Source: CAINVV01 sp963663005 (GTDB taxonomy: Bacteria; Bacteroidota; Bacteroidia; Bacteroidales; Prolixibacteraceae). From it: a DNA stretch of 64,000 nucleotides. How positions within the stretch are numbered: position 1 is the stretch's first letter; every line of letters begins with the position of its first letter. The notes beneath the pieces are model-generated. The model was given only the letters and a program-made list of their open reading frames with translations. It did no database searches and was not told the origin of the DNA. Of the stretch, positions 28,401 through 38,000 are shown piece after piece. The stretch is from the NCBI GenBank assembly GCA_963663005.2, contig CAXXHH010000015.1, positions 248,001-312,000 of the forward strand. Direction: 5' to 3'. The translations under genes and the position numbers were made by a program.

Positions 28401-29133
28401 CAAGCTTTGACCAGGATTTTAGCGGGCGATTGTTAATCCATGAATTAAATTGTGCCGTAGTGAACAACACGAACAGAAGGAAAAATAGCAAAACCGGAAT
28501 CTCCTCTTGTGCCGTTCTGCCTTGTTGATTCTTAAACTGGATTCCAAAATGGAATTTTCCCTCGCTGCAGAATACCTGAATATTGCCGGGTTTCTCTTCT
28601 GATATTACCTCACATTGATCAGACAGGTGGAAATCGTCCTGGAACGAAGATTGAACATATCTGTTTTGATAGGGAAAGTCCCTTTTAATCAGCATGTATC
28701 CGTTTATAAGATACTGCCCCGACCGCTTTGAGAAAATATAATACCAGCCGGTCGGCATTTTTTGAAGACTTCCCTCCGGCTTACTTTGTGCCCTTCCATT
28801 CTCAAAAGCCACAAGCGACGAACTCCAGAATACCAGCGAATCATTTTCTGAAACCGTGTAATATATTCCGGAATTCTCCTGATTTTCGGGTGGTGTTTCC
28901 AGCCAAATATCCTTTCCTCTTTTCCCGGCTGAGAGCATGGATGCCAAACGATCCATCCCGGCTCTGATAACCGTCTCCTTTTTTTCAAATACCTTGAAGA
29001 TCCGTCTCCCTTCAGCCTGCTGGTCTTGCTTTTTGAAAAACAGAGGTTCCCAAATGAGGGATAAACCCAGCATTAGCAGTCCTACGAGGAGCAGACCGTA
29101 ACCGTTGAAAATATTTCTTTTCCGACTAAGCAT
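25477..29133 (-). CDS. large multi-TM sensor histidine kinase (NtrY-like)
   Basis: 1,218 residues from the ATG at 29133 (an upstream ATG at 29148 overlaps rlmH more). Seen: one N-terminal TM helix, an extracytoplasmic stretch of ~170 residues, about eight TM helices (to ~450), a second extracytoplasmic region, further TM helices, HAMP domain, HisKA with HEINNPLTPMKLNIQ (phospho-acceptor His), and HATPase with N-box NIVRNAMQA, DNGPGIP and GMGLGLAITK. The kinase core is closest to NtrY-type nitrogen-sensing kinases by pattern; the sensor half is not recognised. No response regulator is adjacent. It overlaps the end of rlmH by 8 nt, so the two are probably cotranscribed. Confidence 0.88.
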   Translation of the reverse strand: MLSRKRNIFNGYGLLLVGLLMLGLSLIWEPLFFKKQDQQAEGRRIFKVFEKKETVIRAGMDRLASMLSAGKRGKDIWLETPPENQENSGIYYTVSENDSLVFWSSSLVAFENGRAQSKPEGSLQKMPTGWYYIFSKRSGQYLINGYMLIKRDFPYQNRYVQSSFQDDFHLSDQCEVISEEKPGNIQVFCSEGKFHFGIQFKNQQGRTAQEEIPVLLFFLLFVLFTTAQFNSWINNRPLKSWSKLGFSFLFAGSSYLALTLLRIPNAVYANKIFAPSHFAYGQMLSSLGDYLLLSFFLFSVAQSFFVFFRKEKKIRPFSIENGLLFAFVSCYFVLSCRLFLVLLNNSDISLELYSNMSLSIPNILASCCIALQMVGLGVLLIRVRCLLKTDQKYFAFFVLSTLTLAILLLILLILGVGIPFEIILSYLIISLCFDRIGIDLLSKYKLTSLLVYGLLLAFGLNLAAQKEISRRKANIQQVMAVNLATERDPAAEIFLSDFETKVVKDTVIQPLLVPPYQNFKKYLAENYFTGFWNNYESQITVCSSIDSVLLTETRRRFPCLEFFKQLEAEKGVSLGGSDFYFMDRLNGRISYLGELHLVATKGNRPLVVFIELNSKIIPEGKGYPQLLMDQQTAKRNRNEGYSYAKYFGGKLVDRGGAYSYDPSISSETIFDKEFNYYQRGGFQHCLYKRSAENYVIVSYPMPSIVEQGRGFPPLFLFIYFLGFTWILLSQRAKFISRQKFELSGKIQFTLVSTLLVLLFLIGLGLIRYNYLEFQRSMKETLDQKVRAISAELGLRIGGVNKLDSIHEYLGDQLVEISDITWTDINIYDLKGRLAASSRHEIFEQGLTSERMNPQAYRTLNILGGATFLHNENLGKMEFFSVYAPLFNRSDELLGYVNLPYFNRQDEFTKQVSGFIVAFINLYILLVLLTMIIALAISTRLTVPLLQIEQKLKGIALGRENALIEYRGEDEIGRLVDAYNQKVKELADSAALLARSERESAWKEMARQIAHEINNPLTPMKLNIQYLQKIKDEGASNFDAYFNQVTRMLVAQIDTLSAIAATFSDFARLPSTRIEPVEMTGLIREVSTLFEAPGEYSLSVECPDREVYVLGDRDQLRRALVNIVRNAMQAILNQADGSIKVTLELTGDQVKIDVTDNGPGIPEADRSRLFEPNFTTKSGGMGLGLAITKTIIENYKGEIRYESNPGRTIFSMIFLHIII

Positions 29134-29599
29134 GATGATAAGGTTCACCTTTGATGATAGTCATGGCCCGATATAGTTGTTCGATAAAAAGCAAGCGAAC
29201 TAACTGGTGAGGGAAAGTAAACCTGGAGAGAGACATTTTGGAATCTGCTCTTTTATAAACGGCGTCCGAAAAACCATAGGGTCCGCCGACGACAAATATC
29301 ACCTGTCTGGCTCCGGATAGCATCCGCTTTTCAATCCAACTAGCCAATCCGGGGGATGAATATTCAGTTCCCTCAACATCCAGCAGAATCAATTCATCCC
29401 CGGTGGATACCTGGTCAAGAATCGATTTCCCTTCCTTTTCCTTTTGCTGATCAGCGGTAAGGTTACGGATATTTTTAACATCGGCGATAACACGAATTTC
29501 AAAAGGGAGGTAGTGGATAAGTCTCTTTTGGTAATCCTCAATTCCCTCCTTCAGATAGTTCCGATCGGTTGCTCCGACCAACAGTAGCGTAATCTTCAC
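29126..29599 (-). CDS. rlmH: 23S rRNA (pseudouridine1915-N3)-methyltransferase RlmH
   Basis: SPOUT-fold methyltransferase that modifies pseudouridine 1915 in helix 69 of 23S rRNA. Seen: the N-terminal strand VKITLLLVGATD, LLDVEGTEYSS, the SAM-binding knot FVVGGPYGFSD, and the C-terminal LLFIEQLYRAMTIIKGEPYHH, which is nearly invariant in the family. A GTG start at 29599 gives 157 residues and aligns the first strand as in family members. The open frame reaches an ATG at 29623 that adds eight non-conserved residues (NCNNNHA), so GTG is preferred. Confidence 0.93.
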   Translation of the reverse strand: MKITLLLVGATDRNYLKEGIEDYQKRLIHYLPFEIRVIADVKNIRNLTADQQKEKEGKSILDQVSTGDELILLDVEGTEYSSPGLASWIEKRMLSGARQVIFVVGGPYGFSDAVYKRADSKMSLSRFTFPHQLVRLLFIEQLYRAMTIIKGEPYHHA

Positions 29600-29635
29600 G
29601 GCATGATTGTTGTTACAGTTCATACAAAGTAATGC

Positions 29636-29643
29636 TATTTTTG
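29636..29643 (+). promoter_or_regulatory. -7 element TATTTTTG upstream of the DUF4783 gene
   Basis: Exact TAnnTTTG match 100 nt before the start at 29743, with a TTG 23 nt upstream (29610-29612). It lies in the divergent rlmH/DUF4783 gap. Confidence 0.4.
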
Positions 29644-29742
29644 CAAATAGTGTTAAAACCTTTGATAAATTTGTTGGTCTTGGTTATAATTGATAGATTA
29701 ACTGAAATTTTAATACAGCTTTAGACTGTTCAAACAAGTGCG

Positions 29743-30129
29743 ATGAAGAAAATTCTATCCTATTTTATTCCAGCTATTTTGCTGCTCCTCCAGACGAATT
29801 TTCTATTTGGGCAAATTCCGGTGCAGATTGGTAGCGGACTGAAAACCGGAAATGCAAAGATGGTTGCCTCCTATTTCAATGATAACATAGAACTGGTTAT
29901 TTTGGAAAAGGAAAATGTTTGCTCAAAAGAACAGGGGGAAATGATTCTAAGTGATTTTTTCAGTAAAAATAAGCCTACCGATTTTAAAATAACTCATCAG
30001 GGCGGAACTGATTCTGTGTATGGTATCGGCAAACTACAAACTACGGGCACCAATTTTCGGATCTATTTTATGCTCAAAACATTCGCCAATAAGCCATTAA
30101 TTGTCCAGTTGAGAATAGAAAAGGACTGA
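29743..30129 (+). CDS. secreted DUF4783 family protein
   Basis: 128 residues with a signal peptide ending FLFGQ. The mature part is a small alpha+beta domain (GLKTGNAKMVASYFNDNIEL, then YGIGKLQTTGTNFRIYFMLK) of the NTF2/SnoaL-like type assigned to DUF4783. Function is not known. In Bacteroidota such genes often neighbour rlmH, nadC and yihY; here rlmH is divergent upstream and yihY follows 60 nt downstream, with nadC absent. Confidence 0.8.
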   Translation: MKKILSYFIPAILLLLQTNFLFGQIPVQIGSGLKTGNAKMVASYFNDNIELVILEKENVCSKEQGEMILSDFFSKNKPTDFKITHQGGTDSVYGIGKLQTTGTNFRIYFMLKTFANKPLIVQLRIEKD

Positions 30130-30189
30130 TCTGATCGGATAAAATTGCTGACTTCTCTTAAATTGTAACTTACCTTTCCTGATAAGCAT

Positions 30190-31188
30190 ATGATGGTCTT
30201 TCTACATAATACCAGGCTTTGGGCTCTCAAAATAATAGACAGCATTGTCCTGAAAGCTAAAAAGATCACCGTTCCCTTTTTTGACGGATTACCGTTGTAT
30301 GATGTCGCGAGATTCTTTTGGAAAGGGTTGTATGATGGCGCCATAACAACCAGGGCATCCGCTATCGCTTTTAATTTTATTTTGGCGATGTTTCCGGCTA
30401 TTATCTTCCTTTTCACACTTATTCCTTATATCCCAATCGAAAATTTCCAGACTCAGCTGATGAATCTGATACAAAGCGTTCTGCCGGATAACGCATATCT
30501 GGCAATACAAGGCACTATTCAGGACATCATTACCCAGCCTCGCGGAAGTCTGCTTTCATTTGGGTTTTTGGCTGCATTTGTATTCTCTACCAACGGCTTA
30601 GTATCGATCATTGTGGCATTTAATGCAACCATTCATGCCATTGAGACCAGAAATATATTTAGCCTTTATACGATTGCCTTTGGATTATCATTGATTTTGA
30701 CGACGCTGACGACAGTGAGCGTTGCTTTAATCACCGTTAGCAGGTGGGTCATGGAGCTTTTACTGGCGAAACAAATTCTCCGATTCGATTACGTCTATTA
30801 CATGGTTATTGGTGGGAAATGGCTGGTAATATTACTGCTATTCTTTTTTGCCTTTGCATTCTTGTTTTACTTCGCCCCAGCCCGAAAGATGAAATTCAGG
30901 TTTATCTCAGCGGGAGGCACATTGGCAACCTTGCTTTCCATTCTTATATCGGTCGGATTTTCCTTCTACATTAACAATTTTGGAAAATACAATACGCTCT
31001 ACGGATCAATCGGCACGCTCGTGGTTATAATGCTCTATTTCTATTTTATGGCATTGATTCTGCTGATTGGCTTTGAACTGAACGCCAGTATCTGGAGCGC
31101 ACATAACAATGCGGAAATTGAAGAGGCAGCTCATTCTCCAAAAGAGATGCAAGTTAAGAGTGGAAAGCGGAGAGCTATTGATTGTTAG
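30190..31188 (+). CDS. yihY: YihY/virulence factor BrkB family inner-membrane protein
   Basis: 332 residues with six hydrophobic helices. Seen: the family opening ARFFWKGLYDGAITTRASAIAFNFILAMFPA, the amphipathic loop around ENFQTQLMNLIQSVLPDN, and the late motif YGSIGTLVVIMLYFYFMALILLIGFELNA. The family was once called RNase BN in error; it is a membrane protein of unresolved function, possibly a transporter. A short charged tail follows. Two ATGs open the frame, so the start could be one codon later. The gene converges with the ORF6N gene, 14 nt apart. Confidence 0.88.
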   Translation: MMVFLHNTRLWALKIIDSIVLKAKKITVPFFDGLPLYDVARFFWKGLYDGAITTRASAIAFNFILAMFPAIIFLFTLIPYIPIENFQTQLMNLIQSVLPDNAYLAIQGTIQDIITQPRGSLLSFGFLAAFVFSTNGLVSIIVAFNATIHAIETRNIFSLYTIAFGLSLILTTLTTVSVALITVSRWVMELLLAKQILRFDYVYYMVIGGKWLVILLLFFFAFAFLFYFAPARKMKFRFISAGGTLATLLSILISVGFSFYINNFGKYNTLYGSIGTLVVIMLYFYFMALILLIGFELNASIWSAHNNAEIEEAAHSPKEMQVKSGKRRAIDC

Positions 31189-31202
31189 GTGGTTTCATGT
31201 CC

Positions 31203-31718
31203 CTATTCTGTTTTGAATCCTATTCGTTTCCTTTGATTCTGGTTCTCTTTTTGCTTGTCCTTTTGCAGCAAGAAGTTTATGGCGTCGTAAACGTCCTTGA
31301 ACTGCTTGTTGTATTTGGTTTCGAGTTCGTTCATCTTTGCAGTTAATTCCTTGTCAGTCAAGGAGAATTGTCGACACAGCACAAAAGCCCGCATAATCAT
31401 GATATTTATCTGTAGGGCTTTGGGGCTTCTCAATACGCTTGATAACATGGCAACACCCTGTTCTGTAAAAGCATACGATAAAAATTTGCTGTATTTCCCT
31501 CTTCCATTCTCTAAGGTAACATTTTGTGACCTTAGAGAATTGTACTCATCCCGTGTCAGTTCAAACATAAAGTCTTCGGGGAACCGGTCTATATTCCTTT
31601 TTACTGCCTGTTTCAACACTTTGGTTTCAACTTCATAAAGCGCAGCAAGGTCATAATCCAACATCACCTTCAGTCCTCGGATCTCGTTGATTTTCTTTTG
31701 AATTACTTGTAGATTCAT
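31203..31718 (-). CDS. ORF6N domain protein (KilA-N related, phage-type regulator)
   Basis: 171 residues from the ATG at 31718 (the frame is open to 31742). The N-terminal ~90 residues carry the ORF6N pattern: VIQKKINEIRGLKVMLDYDL-AALYEV, LKQAVKRNIDRFPEDFMFEL, and FTEQGVAMLSSVLRS. A coiled-coil-like Lys/Glu-rich tail follows. ORF6N is a DNA-binding domain of phage antirepressors and is frequently found as isolated chromosomal genes in Bacteroidota. No integrase, phage gene or att-like repeat lies nearby, so it is either a domesticated regulator or a remnant of a mobile element. Confidence 0.88.
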   Translation of the reverse strand: MNLQVIQKKINEIRGLKVMLDYDLAALYEVETKVLKQAVKRNIDRFPEDFMFELTRDEYNSLRSQNVTLENGRGKYSKFLSYAFTEQGVAMLSSVLRSPKALQINIMIMRAFVLCRQFSLTDKELTAKMNELETKYNKQFKDVYDAINFLLQKDKQKENQNQRKRIGFKTE

Positions 31719-32054
31719 GATAATTAGAGGGAATATCAGCAATTAGTAAAATCTGTTGAGAATTCGCCTTCCCATAAATTTACGGCAAAAAAATAAGAAA
31801 AGAGATTTTGGGCTACTGCTCACCTAAAGCACTGCCGCCCTCACCGCCTGCCTTTCAAAGCACCCAATGCTTTGCTGCTCAGAAACCTTGTGAACTCGAA
31901 ATCTTATCCAAATCTTTCGAAAATTTAAACAATTTGGCTCTTAAAGTTGTTAGGGGGGAGAAGATACAGTGCCTTCTTTTTCGCAGCGTTTCTTCTCGAC
32001 CTACAGAATGACCGAAAAGAGATTTCTATAAAATATATTCAAAACAACTTTGTC
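31719..32054. other. 336-nt gap before the second giant gene
   Basis: No gene is supported. It contains a 7-bp hairpin, CAAAGCA (31856-31862) with TGCTTTG (31868-31874), in a locally GC-rich patch (31821-31890) unlike the AT-rich surroundings; AAAGCA also occurs at 31826. No exact TAnnTTTG element for the giant gene was found. Confidence 0.5.
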
Positions 32055-35000
32055 ATGAAAAAGTTTCTTGCATTCCTGATCGCCCCGACTTTTATTATGG
32101 TATTTTTTCTGCAAACCACAACGGCGACACCCGCCTTCGGCAATTTTCAAAACAGAGTTGTATCAAATATTCCGCAGAAACCTGATGCCGTTACGAAAAC
32201 AACGCAGATCGCTATGACGGATTTAGACCTCGAGATAGATAAAAAGGCGGAAAGACGCAAACCATTTATAGCTGGCAATGCCGCTGCGATTGAGTCTCCT
32301 TTTCAGGCTATGCGGGGTGCTGTTTCCGTGGAAGGCTTACTGATTAATTCAACATCAACGGAGGAAGGCCCGGGTAATTTTAGTCTTCGTCCGCTGTCAT
32401 ATTCCAAAGGGGAGGTAAATAGTGTAAGCAAGGGGACAATTTCTATCGAAAATGACGCAGTTCTGCTAAACAGAGGAAACTTAACAGAGCGTTTTACGGC
32501 TTCTACATACGGCATCAGGCAGGATTTTATTATTTCAGCTTCACCGGCAGGAGCCGGAGACCTGTCGTTGGAGCTGGAATTAAGAGGAGCAAAAGCTGCA
32601 AATTCCTTAAATGGGGTATCGATTATAATGGATAACGGCAGAAAACTGGAGTACCACAGGCTTTTTATTACCGATGCATTTGGAAAAAGTTTTCCGGGCG
32701 AAATGAAGGCGATTTCAGAAGATCATATTTGTATAAGTGTGCATGATTCAGGTGCGGCATATCCTTTAACGATAGACCCAACGATAACTGATGCCAACTG
32801 GTTGGTAATCGGAGGATTAAATGGATCGGTTTTGGCCACCGTAGTAAGTGGAACCGATGTGTATGTGGGAGGTAATTTTACAACGGCCGGAGGTGCTTCG
32901 GCTAATTATATAGCTAAATGGAACGGGTCAGCCTGGTCGGCTCTTAGCACCGGGCTAAACGGATCTGTTTCTGCCATTGCAGTTAATGGAAGCGATGTGT
33001 ATGTGGGAGGATCATTTACATTGGCCGGAGATGTTGCTGTCGAAAAAATAGCCAAATGGGACGGGAGTGCGTGGTCAGCTCTTGGATCAGGATTAAACGG
33101 TTCTGTCACTGGCATTGCAGTAAATGGAAGCGATGTCTATGTCGTGGGGGCTTTTTCATCGGCCGGAGGTAATCCAGCAACAAGAATAGCCAAATGGAAC
33201 GGAAGTGCATGGTCGGCTCTTGGATCCGGAACAAATAATTCCGTATATTCCATTACAGTAAGTGGAAGTGATGTCTATGTGGGAGGAGACTTTTCATTGG
33301 CCGGAGGTGTGTCTGCCAACAGAATAGCCAAATGGGATGGAAGCACATGGTCGGGACTTGGGACCGGATTTAATAGTAGAGTTAATGCCATTGCAGTAAG
33401 TGGAAGTGATGTGTATGTAGGGGGATCGTTTACATTGGCAGGAGCTGTTAGTGTCGAAAAAGTAGCCAAATGGGACGGAACTGCCTGGTCGGCTCTTGGA
33501 TCCGGATTAAACAATACTGCTTATGCCGTTGCAGTAAGTGGGAGTAATGTGTTTGTGGGAGGAGTCTTTACATGGGCTGGAAGCGTTCAAACTTACTATA
33601 TTGCTAAATGGGACGGAAGTGCATGGTCGGCTCTTGGATCCGGAACATATAGTCCCGGAATAGCTAGTTCCGTTAATGCAGTGGCAATGAGCGGAACTAC
33701 TGAATTAATTGTGGGTGGTTATTTTACGACAGCGGGCGGTAAAAGTTCACCTAATCTAGCAAAGGTAAATTTAGTACCCGTATCAGTGACCGCCACATCG
33801 GGAACAACCACAGGTTCTTACGAAACCTTAAAAGCTGCCTTCGATAAAATTAACGACGGTACCCACCAGGGAACTATAACCATAAAGATCAATAACAGCA
33901 TCACCGAAACGGCTTCTGCAGTGCTCAATGCCAGCGCTAGCGGCAGTGCTTCATATACGTCCGTCAATATTTATCCAACCACCACCGGTCTCTCCATCTC
34001 CGGCAACCTCGCCACACCCCTCATCGACCTCAACGGCGCCGATAATGTGATCATCGACGGTCGGGTAAACGCAACTGGTTCTTCGAAAGACCTTATTATC
34101 ACCAACACAAGCACCTCTTCAACGGCAGAAACTTCAACCATTCGTTTCATCAACGATGCTTCAGGCAATACTGTGAAATATTGCACAATTAAAGGTTCAT
34201 CAACTACTGCCTATGGAGGTGTGCTCTATTTCAGCTCAACAACCGGGACAAGCGGCAACGATGACAACACCATTGAACAGAATGACATTACCAGTTCGAC
34301 CGATGCCAACCGACCAGTTAATGCCATCGGATCCATCGGTGCCAGCTCAAAAGATAACAGTGGCAACATTATTCGCAACAACAGTATCTTCAATTTTTTA
34401 AGTAGAAGCATGGTTTCTTATGGGATAAACCTTTGGAATTACAATACAACCTGGACCATTACAGGAAATAGCTTTTACGAAACAGCTTCCTTTGTGCCAA
34501 CAAGCTCAGTGGCATATTATGCGATAAACATCTATTACACATCTGGCACAGGATTTACAGTAGACAACAACTATATCGGCGGTAGCGCTGCCAGCTGCGG
34601 TGGAACGGCCTGGACAAAAACGGCTGCATTCAACAATACCTTTACAGCTATTAACCTGAATGTTGGCACCGGTACCGCAACCAGCGTCCAGGGAAATATT
34701 ATCCGGAATTTTGCCTATGCAAACAGTTTAAATGCATCATGGTATGGGATAAATATCAGTGCAGGAGAGGTAAATACCGGAACCACAACAGGCAATACCA
34801 TCGGTGCAACATCTGGCAATGGGTCTATTACTTTGACAAATTCCACGGCAAGCGGATGTTTTTACGGAATAAGCATAGCGGGTTCAGGTACAACAAGTAC
34901 CCGGGACAACACCATTGCCTCCATCACTGCCGGCAACACTTCAGGAGCCAATAACACAGATCTAAAAGGCATTTACAGCACTGCTACCGGAATTGCAACC

Positions 35001-38000
35001 ATCAGTAACAACTCCATTGGCAGTACTGATGCTGGAACCTCAAACAGCATTAATGCAAGCTCCACCTCTTCATCCAATGCCCAAACAGTTTATGGAATCT
35101 CCAATACAGGTACCGGAACAGTAACCATCTCGGCCAATACCATCTCCAAATTAACCAATGGAACAACCAACACAACAGCTGGGACTGCCGGGGTGATTAA
35201 CGGAATCGCAACAAGCAGCGGTTCAAATACAGTTACCAATAATACGGTCAGAGATCTGACAATATCCAATGCAAATACGTCGTCAACGAACACAGCTTCT
35301 GTTATTGGAATCAACCAGACCAGTACCACTGCCGGACAAACCCTTACAGGAAATACCATTTATAACTTATCCAACAGTTACGCTTCTTTCGCCGGATATG
35401 TTATTGGTTTGTTTTACAATGGCGGAACAACCGGAACAAACTCCTTATCAAAAAACTTCATTCACAGCTTATCGGCAAATTCGGCAAGTGCCTCTTTGTA
35501 TGGTCTTAAGATAGATGCAGGAACTGCTACCTATTCAAATAATATTATTAGTCTGGGTACCGGAATAACCAATGGAAATGCAATTTGTGGAATCCAGAAT
35601 TATGGCCTCAATAATAGTTTATACTTTAATACCATTGACATTGAAGGTACAGTAACTGGGGAAACAAGTCCTACCTATGCCCTAAAGAATGGGCTTTCGC
35701 CAAGAAATTACAGAAACAATATATTTAATAATTCCAGGTCTGGTGGCACGTCAGGGATTCATTATGCAGTCTGGCTGAATTCGAACCAATCTCTGACGAT
35801 GGATTACAATGACTATTATGCGCCGAATGGTGTGCTGGGTAATTTAGGCGGAGATAAAACCACCTTGGCAGACTGGAAAACTGCAACAGGACAAGATAGC
35901 CACAGCAAATCATCTAATCCGGGCTTTGCAAGTGCCGGAGGAAATTCTGCAGCCAACTACCTGCCATCGGAAGCCACTTTGTTGGCAGTTACAGGAACCG
36001 GCATATTAGAAGATTATGCAGGTACTACCAGAAGTTTGGTCTTTCCTTCCATGGGAGCATATTCATATTCTATTCTTCCGCCCGCGGCGGCAGTTACGTC
36101 CGTCTCAGTACCCACAAATGACACCTATGTTGCGGGTAACAATCTCGACTTTACGGTCAATTATGACCAGGCAGTCACAGTATCCGGATTCCCCACGATT
36201 TCTGTCACCCTAAACACAGGAGGCACAGTCGTCGCAACTTATCTGAGCGGAAGCGGTTCAACGGCCATTGTATTCAGATATACAGTTGTCAGCGGCAATT
36301 ATGATAACGATGGCATTTCGCTGGGCTCGGCTATTACCCTAACCGGGGGAAGCACCATTAAAAATAATCCATCGACAGATGCAGGCCTCGTTCTGAATAG
36401 TGTGGCCGCCACCACTGGAGTTCTCGTGGATGCCGTTGTCTCACCAACTACACAGGCATCTGCTATAACATTCTCCGATGTTAAATCAGATGAAATGAAC
36501 ATCACCTGGACCAATGGCAACGGAGCAAAACGAGCTGTCTTTGTCAAGGAAGGCACAGGAACGATTACCAATCCTACCAATCTCACAACGTACACAGCCA
36601 GTGTCGACTGGACTTCAAAAGGCACGCAACTTGGCACATCAGGGTATTATTGCGTGTACAATGATTCAGGGAATTCTTTTATACTGAAAGGTCTTAACGC
36701 CAGTACGCAATACTCCGTACAAGTATTTGAATACAATGGAGATACAGGTTTGGAAAAATATTATACAGCCACTGCTTCAGACAATCCGAAGAGTCAGTCG
36801 ACAACCGCTGCGCCCATCGAAGTAACCACATCCGTGGATCCTACCCCGGTCACATACGCATCACTGGAGACAGCTTTCGACGCCATTAATGATGGCACCC
36901 ACACCGGTGCGATCACCGTTAAGATTAAGGGGAGTACAGTTGAAACAGGTACGGCAGTGCTGAATGCCAGCAGCTCACCATCCAGTTATACTTCGGTGAA
37001 TATATATCCAACAACCACCGGACTTTCCATCACAGGCGACCTAGCTGCTCCGCTCATCGACCTCAACGGCGCCGATAATGTAACAATAGATGGTCGTGCG
37101 AACGCAACAGGCAGCGCGAAAGACCTGGTCATCACCAACACTAGCACCGCCACATCCCCAGCAGGCGGTATCTCAGCCATTCGCTTCACTAACGATGCCA
37201 GCAACAATACGGTAAAATACTGTACCATAAAAGCTTCGTCAGCCAGCCTGAATTCCGGCATCATTTACTTTAGCTCATCATACTCAGGCAGCACAGGTAA
37301 CGACAACAATACGATCGATCACAACAACATCACCAGTGCGGATGATGCGAACAGGCCATTAAACGCTATTTGCTCGTTAGGTACTTCAGCCAAAGAGAAT
37401 AGTGGCAACACTATCAGCAACAACAACATCTATGATTTTCTAAATCGTGGAGCTGCTTCTTACGGAATCAAACTTGGAACTAATAATACAGACTGGACAA
37501 TTTCAGGAAACAATTTTTATGAAACTGCCAATTTTGTTCCAACCAATGATTTGGGGGTCTACTACATGATTTACGTTCAAAATGCAGGTGTCAATTATAC
37601 TATTTCCGGTAACTCCATTGGCGGCACAGCTGCCTCATGCGGCGGATCTGCTTTCACCAAAAACAGATTGGTAGCGGACAACAATCAGCTTACGGGGATT
37701 CTTCTAAGTACCGGTGCCGGAGCTGTCAGCAATATCCAGGGAAATACGATCGCAAATATCAGATGGACGAATACAAATGACCGATCTTTCACCGGGATCA
37801 GAATAGAAGGAAGCGGAGATATCAATATCGGAACTACAACAGGTAATACCATCGGTGCCTCTACAGGAACCGGTTCAATTACGCTTACAAATGGCAACGA
37901 TGCAAACTCCTATGGAATCTATTCAGCCAGTAGCGGTGCTGTTGATATTCAAAACAACCATATAGGATCCATCACGGCTGTAGGTTCCGATGGTATTGCA

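Noticed and set aside
31203..31718. Prophage signalled by the ORF6N gene
   Set aside because: No integrase, capsid, terminase, lysis gene or att-like repeats nearby.
31808..32011. Small plus-strand frame before the second giant gene
   Set aside because: No domain, composition dominated by Pro/Cys/Lys, and it runs through the hairpin and into the region just before the real signal-peptide start.
31947..32054. 36-residue N-terminal extension of the second giant protein
   Set aside because: The preceding residues would bury the signal peptide; the ATG at 32055 begins it exactly.
32815..33771. CRISPR-like spaced repeats
   Set aside because: The repeat is in frame, ~140 bp with diverged but coding spacers; it encodes propeller-type units and no cas genes are present.
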